A DNA stretch of 64,000 nucleotides from Magicicada septendecula. Lineage: Eukaryota; Arthropoda; Insecta; Hemiptera; Cicadidae. Position 1 is the stretch's first letter, and every line of letters starts with the position of its first letter. Of the stretch, positions 52,832 to 59,335 are shown in pieces. The stretch spans positions 283,931,379 to 283,995,378 of the forward strand of contig CM068373.1 of assembly GCA_034769895.1 (NCBI GenBank), given 5' to 3'. The notes below the pieces were generated by a model, which did not search any database, was not told where the DNA came from, and was given only the letters and a program-made list of their open reading frames with translations. Both the position numbers and the translations under genes were made by a program.

Positions 52832-53676
52832 TTATGACAAACGATGAACAGTATTCGACAACGCTGTGTACTGTACTATCCTATCGTGTATAATCAAAGC
52901 GTAAGCGGTGGTTTTATCTGGAAAATTGTTACTGGATTCAAATTCTAAACGCACATCAACGGCAGACGACTTGATTGGTTCTTCTTGTCTGGAACAATCG
53001 ATGACAAACAACGGTGCTTTCGTTATAAATTCATTAGGTGTCAAAAGAGGCGTTCTGTTGCGACGGTCGTAGTATGATGTTTGGAAACGTTTGCAGTTGC
53101 ACCCGATTCTTTTAGCACCATTGCGTTCTGATCGGTAGAGGTACGCAACAGAATCAATTCTTGCTTAACGTTCAGCATGATGCGTGTATAGTCTTCGTTG
53201 AAACCGAGTAGCATTTTCAACGGAAGACAAAACGTAAAATCACCGGTACTCTCGTGTACTGTCAACGACTCGTCGGTTGTCGTCACCCATCCTGCATTGA
53301 TTAGATGCTTTCTTTCATGCTCATTGCTCGATAGTAACAATTTCACAGTGCTCGTAATTCCAACGTTTTTTGTACGATCCACTTCCACACCGCACACTTC
53401 GTAACGGATCTCCTCAAACAAGAAAGCCATTGCATTGTTGATTAATTTCACGTTCAACGCTGTGTCGGTAGCGTTAACCTTGGTCAATGTTCCTTCGATG
53501 TACAGAAAACTCTCCGCCGGTAAAGTGAAAACATCCTGTTGTTGGATGGGTATACGTATTTCATCGTTGTTACCGTATCGGGTGGAAGCATACGGTGCGT
53601 GCGTACGATATTCGAACTCAACGATTCTGTTATCGAAAGCCGCTCCTCGTTCGATAGCTAGAATTTCACCCGACAT
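52832..53676 (-). pseudogene. Major capsid protein (double jelly-roll) with internal deletion and frameshift
   Basis: The N-terminal part starts at ATG 53676 (MSGEILAIERGAAFDN) and contains typical Polinton hexon sequence such as NDEIRIPIQQQD, up to LRTSTDQNAMVLKES. It then runs out of frame and stops at 53041. The C-terminal part lies in another frame, from about 53100 (RFQTSYYDRR) through APLFVIDCSRQEEP to the stop at 52832. Family members are roughly 450-550 residues, but these two parts give about 290. The missing piece is the middle, including the end of the first jelly roll and most of the second. An intron cannot explain lost coding sequence, so I infer a deletion with frame change near 53080-53110. 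A working capsid from this copy is unlikely. The gene sits after the penton gene, as is usual. Confidence 0.8.
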
Positions 53677-53790
53677 TATTTTAATCGTATAATTTGAATC
53701 CAAGTGAAAGTAAGAAACGCTTGTTCCTTGATGTCAATCGCTTCAACGTTGAACACCGACTACCATGTTTCTTTCGTACACACTCCCTTT

Positions 53791-54516
53791 TTACAGGTGA
53801 CGTTTGTCCGAAATACAATCCCATATTTTCAGATGCAGTCGTATCGTGATAACTTCACCGCGAAAATCAACTAAATCCCCGTCCTGATCAACGAGAGACA
53901 ATATGATGTTGTCAACGCGTTGTACGTTTACCGGTAAGTATATTACGTTTGTCGGTGTTTCAACTATTTTGAAACCTGGTGCCACGGTCGGATAAAACGA
54001 ATGCAACGTGTGCTGTTCCTGACCGTCCTTGTACGCACCCTGTACGATATTACTCCGTACGTGAACGGTGTTAACTTTGATTATGTCAACGGGTACGTTC
54101 GACTCGTGTGTTTTATACGCTTCCAGCTGCTGATTCTCCTTGAATCCTAACATACTTGCAATGGTATTCGGTGTATGCGAAAAGTCGATGACATGCTTAC
54201 AGTAAATTTCACACTTTAATGTGTTGTTGTTTGGACGTAAACTGATTGTTCTCTCGCCTAACTGTTTCTGCAGATACGTTTCGATATCACTGATTTCATA
54301 GGTGCCGGTAGGCAACTTGATGACGGACCACTGATCCTTGGAAATTTTTACTGGAAATGCATTATTTTTTCCTTCAGTAACGTTTGGTATTGAATTATAC
54401 GATGTAAAATCCAATAGTCCAACGTACCATTCACCGTATAACTCGAGAGGTGGGAAAAAGTTACACACGAGATTCGCAGCGTCGGTACCCGTCACGGTGA
54501 CCGTTAGCGACGACAT
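53791..54516 (-). CDS. Minor capsid (penton) protein, single jelly-roll
   Basis: This 241-residue protein starts at ATG 54516 (MSSLTVTVTGTDAANL). It has the conserved sequence features of the Polinton/adintovirus penton: EWYVGLLDFTSYNSIPN near residues 29-45, LPTGTYEISDIE near 68-79, SMLGFKENQQLE near 120-131, and DFRGEVITIRLHLKIW close to the end. Its known role in the family is to form the vertices of the icosahedral capsid. Length fits the family and the reading frame is intact. The start lies 8 nt from the protease stop. A TCAGT initiator (A at 54529) overlaps that stop and lies 13 nt before the ATG, with a weak TTTATG box 32 nt farther up. Confidence 0.85.
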   Translation of the reverse strand: MSSLTVTVTGTDAANLVCNFFPPLELYGEWYVGLLDFTSYNSIPNVTEGKNNAFPVKISKDQWSVIKLPTGTYEISDIETYLQKQLGERTISLRPNNNTLKCEIYCKHVIDFSHTPNTIASMLGFKENQQLEAYKTHESNVPVDIIKVNTVHVRSNIVQGAYKDGQEQHTLHSFYPTVAPGFKIVETPTNVIYLPVNVQRVDNIILSLVDQDGDLVDFRGEVITIRLHLKIWDCISDKRHL

Positions 54517-54524
54517 GCTGAAGT

Positions 54525-54872
54525 TTACTGATCAGAAGACGATAAAAAGTCTAAACATAAATGACCGCAGATGACCGTGTGAGGAGGTTGCTTCCGTTCA
54601 TAGTTGTAACGAACGTCGGCTGTATCACCAAAATATTGCATCAGCTCGAGAGGTGGACGTAAATTACCGAACCCGTCAAAATAGTGTACTCGATTTCCAC
54701 GCTTCTTGTAACATACCCAGTGGGTTCCCGGTCCGCTCTCGTCGTCCAAATTTACGATGACGCTTTCGTTCTTCCACGGCGCTGTATCCGGTAATGCGTT
54801 ACGCATGTAAACACCTCTAAAATACGGTATGTTTAGCTTTTTTGCGTATACACGTAATTCATCTTCGGACAA
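54525..54872 (-). CDS. Adenain-type cysteine protease (capsid maturation), no ATG at expected start
   Basis: The residues of a C5/Ulp1-type triad are visible: His51 in GTHWVCYKK, Asp66 in YFDGFG, Cys102 in ICGHLCLDFL, with Gln95 as the likely oxyanion residue. Numbering is from the TTG at 54872, the farthest alternative start. The family cleaves capsid proteins during particle maturation. No ATG occurs in frame near the N-terminus. The codon where relatives usually begin (before PL) is ATA at 54885-54887, and the first in-frame Met is residue 23, inside the conserved YFRGVYMRN block. The start codon may be lost, or translation may begin at a non-AUG codon. At 115 residues it is also short at its C-terminus. 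Confidence 0.8.
   Translation of the reverse strand: MSEDELRVYAKKLNIPYFRGVYMRNALPDTAPWKNESVIVNLDDESGPGTHWVCYKKRGNRVHYFDGFGNLRPPLELMQYFGDTADVRYNYERKQPPHTVICGHLCLDFLSSSDQ
54529..54561 (-). promoter_or_regulatory. Predicted penton gene promoter (weak TTTATG / TCAGT)
   Basis: TCAGTAA overlaps the protease stop codon (A at 54529), and a weak TTTATG box starts 32 nt upstream at 54561. The ATG follows the A by 13 nt. Confidence 0.4.
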
Positions 54873-54892
54873 CGGGCGGAGCGGTATGTGAA

Positions 54893-55486
54893 TTAGTTTT
54901 TTCGGTACGGACGTAGATACAATCCGGACGCAGTTCTCTTCTTTTTCCTAACGGTTCGGACAGTTCTCTTCCTCCTCTTTTTCATCCCACCACCAGCACC
55001 ACGACCACGACTACTCACATTCTTTTTATTTTTACGACGTCGGCCGCTTCCTATTGCTGATTTTGCTTTCATGGCCGCTGCAACTGCTGTCGCATAAGCT
55101 CGTTCGCTGATACCCGAATCCAACGCCTTTACCCGTCCCCACGCTTTTTCCGCGAGTTTACGATCTGCAATACGTCTACTTTCGTTGTCTTTGTATTGAG
55201 CGTAAGCGATGTCGTGTTCGCGACAGGCTTCGTCTAATTGGTTGATTCCGCGATCACCACGCGCTAATCTTTCTTCGAGTTTCGTGCCCGGTCCACAGAA
55301 TCTGTAACCCGGCAGATGTAATTCGACAGGTAGTGCGTCCACCGCTCGATTGATAACTGACGAAACAACGGACGGTACAACGTTTTTAAGCACGTTTCCG
55401 ACGCCCCACCCCTTTTTCCTCCTAACGTTGTTGTACATCGTAAACCGATCTCCAGTCTTTCTCTTCTGTGTTTTTATCGTATTCAT
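54893..55486 (-). CDS. Parvovirus-type phospholipase A2 protein with basic tail
   Basis: The protein has a hydrophobic N-terminal helix-like stretch (about residues 30-52). A PLA2 core follows, with the calcium-loop motif YRFCGPGT (61-68) and the catalytic dyad in CREHDIAY (His91-Asp92). An Ala/Lys-rich segment comes next, and the last 50 residues are strongly basic (GRRRKNKKN, MKKRRKRTVRTVRKKK). In parvovirus capsids, such PLA2 domains disrupt endosomal membranes during entry; the basic tail suggests nucleic-acid binding or nuclear targeting. A second Met at residue 17 (55438) is an equally good start, because an AATAAAAAG box lies near 55500. It overlaps the end of the fibre-like gene. The reading frame is intact. 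Confidence 0.85.
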   Translation of the reverse strand: MNTIKTQKRKTGDRFTMYNNVRRKKGWGVGNVLKNVVPSVVSSVINRAVDALPVELHLPGYRFCGPGTKLEERLARGDRGINQLDEACREHDIAYAQYKDNESRRIADRKLAEKAWGRVKALDSGISERAYATAVAAAMKAKSAIGSGRRRKNKKNVSSRGRGAGGGMKKRRKRTVRTVRKKKRTASGLYLRPYRKN

Positions 55487-56288
55487 CTATTAACCTTTTT
55501 ATTTCCTTCGTGTCGAGTGTCCACTCGTCTTCTGAACTACGTGGCTTAGACAATTTCAATAAGTAGTAATCCAGTTGATACTGAAATGTCTTAACGACTT
55601 TATACATCTCGCTCTTTACGTATCGTCTCACGTCATTTAATTGTTGTAAGTTAACAGCATCGCTCTCCGCAAAACCATCCGCTACGTCTGTTATTCTCTT
55701 TTCCGCTGCTTTGAAAACACCATCTTCGCCCAAGCTAACGGTGTTCTGCAACATGTATTTTACGTTAACCGCGTCATCTGCAAAAATCGGTGAACTCACT
55801 CCCGACAACCAGCTCTGTCCAAACAAATAGCTATTCGATACTTTTTTAATGACATTCGAGTCTACGTAGTTTTTGTTGACCGCATCGGTCGCTTGTTCCG
55901 GACTTCGAACGTTGATTACCCATCGATCTCGTGCATCGATGACCTCACCTCTCTCTTGACTCGAGTGTTGTATACAGTTGTCATCAACGTAATATTTGTT
56001 GACTACGTCTTTAACGTCTACAGGAGTATCAACATTTTTCAATCTACACCCTTTAACGTCCACGCTTTTACGTTCATCATCGAGTAGCAGACAATGTGTT
56101 TGCATATAACTCAGGGATACAGCATCCTTTGCTGCATCCGGTTCGTTCAGATTGCGGATCTTTTTGTTTTCAACATCTATATGCCCATCATTCGTAATCT
56201 TAAATCCTACAGTATCGCGTAATTGTCTTTTTGTTTCTCGTCGCACGCTCACGGCGCTTTGATGTCTCCCGAACTTGTCCACAACCAT
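55422..56288 (-). CDS. Fibre-like structural protein built of ~37-residue repeats
   Basis: From residue ~30, five repeats of about 30-40 residues follow each other. Each has a phrase like NKKIRNLNEPDAAKDAV or EKRITDVADGFAESDAVNL, ending in an aromatic or Leu position. This pattern resembles the stalk repeats of trimeric fibres and adhesins (phage tail fibres, YadA-type) and is known from other arthropod Polinton proteins; an attachment or spike role is inference. The C-terminal 70 residues look helical. I chose Met at 56288 (MVVDKFGRHQ), because it avoids overlap with the BIR gene and fits the usual N-terminus. The ORF is open to another ATG at 56351. The 3' end overlaps the PLA2 gene. Confidence 0.7.
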   Translation of the reverse strand: MVVDKFGRHQSAVSVRRETKRQLRDTVGFKITNDGHIDVENKKIRNLNEPDAAKDAVSLSYMQTHCLLLDDERKSVDVKGCRLKNVDTPVDVKDVVNKYYVDDNCIQHSSQERGEVIDARDRWVINVRSPEQATDAVNKNYVDSNVIKKVSNSYLFGQSWLSGVSSPIFADDAVNVKYMLQNTVSLGEDGVFKAAEKRITDVADGFAESDAVNLQQLNDVRRYVKSEMYKVVKTFQYQLDYYLLKLSKPRSSEDEWTLDTKEIKRLIDEYDKNTEEKDWRSVYDVQQR

Positions 56289-56302
56289 TGTACGACTGCA
56301 CG

Positions 56303-56563
56303 CTACAAATGATGTGCTAACCGTTTTAAGTAACGACACTGTGGTGACCATCGCGTGTGTAACACAATCGGATCGTCACCCTCTTTCCAACGAAAGATTT
56401 CTATACCGCAAAATGAACATCGAACCCTGTCAATTTCATTTGTGTAATGAAAGCCTGCGGCAACCATAGCGGTCGGACTGATGAAATGCACAGGCCATGA
56501 TGTAAAGGTTTTCAGTCTCTCGTTTTCGACTTCAAAGTCAGGTGTCAAATCTAACCCGCACAT
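56303..56563 (-). CDS. Small single-BIR protein (IAP-like)
   Basis: The 86 residues are almost entirely one BIR domain. It has RLKTFTSWP at 16-24, AAGFHYT at 35-41, and the zinc ligands Cys49, Cys52, His69 and Cys76 within CSFC...HTRWSPQC. There is no RING finger and no second BIR. BIR proteins of hosts and insect viruses bind caspases or pro-apoptotic peptides, so a role in restraining cell death is the obvious guess, but one-BIR proteins can also act elsewhere. The predicted promoter is a TATAAAT box (56616-56610) that includes the stop codon of the preceding gene, with TCATT 32 nt on (A at 56584). Confidence 0.85.
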   Translation of the reverse strand: MCGLDLTPDFEVENERLKTFTSWPVHFISPTAMVAAGFHYTNEIDRVRCSFCGIEIFRWKEGDDPIVLHTRWSPQCRYLKRLAHHL

Positions 56564-56583
56564 GTTGACAGTGTTGACGTCAA

Positions 56584-56616
56584 TGAGTTGTTACACCGAC
56601 GTTCATAAAATTTATA
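56584..56616 (-). promoter_or_regulatory. Predicted BIR gene promoter (TATAAAT / TCATT)
   Basis: TATAAAT begins at 56616 and contains the TAA stop of the preceding gene. TCATT has its A at 56584, 32 nt on; the ATG is 21 nt farther. Confidence 0.6.
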
Positions 56617-57510
56617 CGATAATGTTGGCTTCACGTAATTCCTCTACTACTGAGATGATTTCGTTGTCGTGTCCGGTGTGACCGACGCGTTTTGAACTTA
56701 CCAGCAGTCTTAACCGTTCAACCAGTTCGTTGGGATCGTTCCAGTGTACGTAATCGATACCACGTCCGCTGCGTGGTGGAAACAATCGAGCGATTATCTC
56801 TCTGTACTTTAAACCTTTGTTTGTATTTACTTTAGCACCGGGTAAATAATAACGTTTATAAGCGTTAGTGTCCGACAGTATAGACTTGTACGCTGCTAAA
56901 TCGTTTTCATCGTAGACGCTCTTGTCGGGTTCTTTCATAAACATAAGTTCGTAGAGGCCCGGTGTGCCTCTGTATCGTTTTCCAGCTATGTAGAAGCTAT
57001 CGTCTTGATTGATCTCCAACACCGAATTGCCTACCATCCATTTGTCTTCAACGTTACGAACACCGTACGTATGATCCATCTTCTTATCTCGATCATCAGA
57101 CAACGCGAGCAGTAAGTATTTCCTCGCGAGCGGACCTTCGACAGATTGTTCAACGTATTCTTGTGCTTCGTGTCGACCTTCGGGTGTTGTTAAAAACTCT
57201 TCAAGAGTTACGTTCGGTGTTTCGACATCAGGCGTTTGTGCCAACACTTCCGTTCTGAGGAAACGAGGTTGTGATGGTGTTTTCGTCTCAACAGCTGCCT
57301 TCGTATCTTCATCTTCAACTTTTATTTTTTGTTTTATTTTATCACTGGAGTCATTCAACTTTTCCGAAATCTGGGTTAACGGTTCCAAAAGAGGTTTGTA
57401 CTTTCTCGTTAACGCTTCATCGCTCTCTCTGATGTCATGTTTCAACGCGCGATACTTTTGTCTTATGTTATCGCTAATTGCATTTCATGTGTCAATTGCT
57501 TGTCATCCAT
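56612..57510 (-). CDS. Conserved Polinton protein of unknown role; frameshift near the 5' end
   Basis: The long open frame (57484-56612) contains the conserved phrases DHTYGVRNVEDKWMVGNS, YRGTPGLYELMFMKEPD and NPNELVERLRLLVSS-like GHTGHDNEI, which recur in Polintons and adintoviruses between ATPase and capsid genes; their function is not known to me. The long frame has no usable ATG before about residue 120. A good ATG at 57510 (MDDKQLTHE) in another frame follows a TCAGT initiator by 9 nt and stops after 15 codons. The two frames meet around 57484-57487, so a one-base frameshift (or base-calling error) probably separates the start from the body. The N-terminal third is charged and likely flexible. 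Confidence 0.75.
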
Positions 57511-57518
57511 CTTGACAC

Positions 57519-57550
57519 TGATGACTTTCTTGCACAAACTATTCTATTTA
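57519..57550 (-). promoter_or_regulatory. Predicted promoter of the unknown-role gene (ATAAATAG / TCAGT)
   Basis: TAAATAG begins at 57550, and its TAG is the ATPase stop codon. TCAGT has its A at 57519, 31 nt on, and ATG 57510 follows 9 nt later. This supports 57510 as the true start of a gene that is now frameshifted. Confidence 0.55.
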
Positions 57551-58242
57551 TGTATAAAACGATCGAAACCCACTCTGTATCTACCTGCGTTTATCGGTGA
57601 GTCCTTGTTGATGACTATGAATCCGTAACGATCCTTCCACGCTTCGGCGCACATCGCTTTGAACTCTTCGTATTTCATATCTGTGTTAACGTGATCGTTG
57701 TAAACGTGACGTAAATTGAGATCATCTTGTCTGAACAAAACCAAGAAATTGGCATTATCACGCACCAGTTGCTTTGGCACCAGACTATACGTTTGGCAAA
57801 GGTACAAAGTGTCCACACCGCTATGCCGTCCCATAGCGAAATATTTTCGTATGTTATTCTGCCGTTCACATACCACATCATCGAACAACATGATTGAATT
57901 AGATACAATTTCGTGCGGAGGTGGTACTTCATCGTTTTCACTGTATGTGAAGTACATCATTCCTTCGTCAGCGAGAGCGTTAAAAACGTCTTCCAACATA
58001 CGATATTTTGGTTGAAATAACGATTTGGAGAACACGTACAGGTTCTGAAATCGCAGTCCGTTTGAATCGAATAACATGTTAAAGGCAACGTTTGACTTCC
58101 CGCTACATGACCCGCCGCACACGATACATCGAACTGTGTTTGGAAACAGTGGACTGTGTTTATTATATGCAACTTCACCGTTGTACTTAGCAGAGTCTAC
58201 GTTCTTAACATTTAACTTTAACGATTGTTGTTCAATCTTCAT
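57544..58242 (-). CDS. Genome-packaging ATPase (FtsK/HerA, A32-like)
   Basis: The 232-residue protein has a Walker A motif GGSCSGKS (43-50), a Walker B NSIMLFDDV (Asp121-Asp122) and a downstream sensor glutamine in DTLYLCQTYSLVP (Gln150). These are the marks of the packaging ATPases shared by Polintons and nucleocytoplasmic large DNA viruses, which drive DNA into preformed capsids. Length is normal for the family, and the frame is intact from ATG 58242. A TATAATA box (58288-58282) starts within the integrase stop codon, 46 nt before the ATG; a clear TCAGT initiator is missing here. Confidence 0.9.
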   Translation of the reverse strand: MKIEQQSLKLNVKNVDSAKYNGEVAYNKHSPLFPNTVRCIVCGGSCSGKSNVAFNMLFDSNGLRFQNLYVFSKSLFQPKYRMLEDVFNALADEGMMYFTYSENDEVPPPHEIVSNSIMLFDDVVCERQNNIRKYFAMGRHSGVDTLYLCQTYSLVPKQLVRDNANFLVLFRQDDLNLRHVYNDHVNTDMKYEEFKAMCAEAWKDRYGFIVINKDSPINAGRYRVGFDRFIHK

Positions 58243-58283
58243 CTTAACTCGTTTACGTTCGGTTAAATACTGTGGTAATGCTA

Positions 58284-59213
58284 TTATATCAGATCTTTTT
58301 TATGTATCCACGAATCGTGTTTACCGTCAAAGCCGAGCCAGCGCACTCGCACGCGATCACCTTTACGTTGTAATATTTTCTCAACGAGATACACATCACC
58401 AACGCTGGTTTTACTCAATTCTTGTTCATAAAACCCACCTTCCACAACGTCACCCGTATGATCTTTCAACAAGTACGTAACCGGTACGGTTGGCTGAACT
58501 CTGTGCACTGTATATATCTCGTTCGTCCAGTTTGGTGTATAACCTTTAGCGAATGTGATTTTGTATTTACTGATACGCACTCGATCGCCTATTTTAAACT
58601 TATGTTTCTTGCTCACTTTCCGCGGTACGGTATTTTTTCTTATTCGTTCCAACACAATTTGCTCGTTGCTCTTGTCGACTTGTCGCGGCTTCATCTCTAT
58701 AGTTCTATGCACTCTGTCGTTGTATTCCATCACCAGTTTAGGCAAAAGCGACAACCACCGATAATGGCCTTGCTCGCTGAACGCGCGGTACATGTTCGTT
58801 TTCAACGTACGATTAAATCGCTCTACGATGGACGCTTTCTTCTCGCTATACGTTGAATAGTGTTTGACGTGGAATCTCTTTAGTAAAGCTTGTACGGTAG
58901 TGTTAAAGTACTCTTTCCCCTTATCCGTTTGCAGGTATTTCATTTTATTTTTTACAATTATTGGTTCGAGAGCATGTGCTACTTCAACACCCGATTTAGT
59001 TTTTAAGGGAATCGCATATGCATACTTGCTAAATGCGTTTATTACCGTCATTAGATATTTATACCCCTTGTTCAACTTGGCATGCGGTATCATTTCCACC
59101 AAATCCGCTTGGTAGAGATCGTGTAACCCCTTCACCTCCACCGCACGTCTGGGAAAGTTCCTTCTCACCGGTCTGTGCAATTCTTTTGCAATAGTTTTGC
59201 GTACGTTTTCCAT
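58284..59213 (-). CDS. Retroviral-type (RVE) integrase with C-terminal chromodomain
   Basis: The DDE catalytic triad is visible as Asp37 (YQADLVEM), Asp97 (LQTDKGKEY) and Glu131 (SIVERFNRTLK), with 33 residues between the last two. An N-terminal HRPVRRNFPRR block precedes the core. A chromodomain-like end (about residues 273-309, VEKILQ...VRWLGFDGKHDSWI) follows it. The family inserts Polinton DNA with a 6-bp target duplication; chromodomains can direct insertion to particular chromatin, which is of interest given the satellite target here. The annotated ATG (59213) is not the first on the predicted mRNA. An ATG at 59292, 10 nt after a TCAGT initiator, opens a different frame, and an in-frame stop precedes the integrase ATG. 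The N-terminus may therefore be frameshifted. Confidence 0.9.
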   Translation of the reverse strand: MENVRKTIAKELHRPVRRNFPRRAVEVKGLHDLYQADLVEMIPHAKLNKGYKYLMTVINAFSKYAYAIPLKTKSGVEVAHALEPIIVKNKMKYLQTDKGKEYFNTTVQALLKRFHVKHYSTYSEKKASIVERFNRTLKTNMYRAFSEQGHYRWLSLLPKLVMEYNDRVHRTIEMKPRQVDKSNEQIVLERIRKNTVPRKVSKKHKFKIGDRVRISKYKITFAKGYTPNWTNEIYTVHRVQPTVPVTYLLKDHTGDVVEGGFYEQELSKTSVGDVYLVEKILQRKGDRVRVRWLGFDGKHDSWIHKKDLI

Positions 59214-59292
59214 ATCGCCACCCGAAACGCGAATCGCAAAATTTTGGTACGAGATATACCGTTACGTTTTCACTGAACCTCACCGACTTCAT
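59059..59292 (-). other. Upstream overlapping ORF at the integrase 5' end (77 codons)
   Basis: This frame opens with MKSVRFSENVTVYLVP and overlaps the integrase start in another frame. Its ATG is the first after the predicted transcription start (A at 59302), at a distance like that of other element genes. It may be a true short leader ORF, or it may contain the original N-terminus of the integrase, separated by a frameshift. The VRFS segment resembles an RVxF protein-phosphatase-1 docking motif, but such short matches arise by chance. After about residue 30 the composition looks non-coding (Gly-rich, shadow of the integrase). Confidence 0.3.
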
Positions 59293-59301
59293 CGTCGTTA
59301 C

Positions 59302-59335
59302 TGACAGTGTGTTGCTCCTGCAAGCGAGTCTTATA
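59302..59335 (-). promoter_or_regulatory. Predicted integrase promoter (TATAAGA / TCAGT)
   Basis: TATAAGA begins at 59335, immediately after the first base of overlap with the polymerase TGA (TGATATAAGA). TCAGT has its A at 59302, 33 nt downstream. The first ATG is at 59292. Confidence 0.6.

Noticed and set aside
53041..53100. An intron explaining the split major capsid gene.
   Set aside because: The two frames lie next to each other; coding sequence is missing rather than interrupted by extra sequence.
58284..59213. LTR retrotransposon, because of the RVE integrase with chromodomain.
   Set aside because: There is no reverse transcriptase, RNase H or gag nearby, and the neighbours are Polinton replication and capsid genes.
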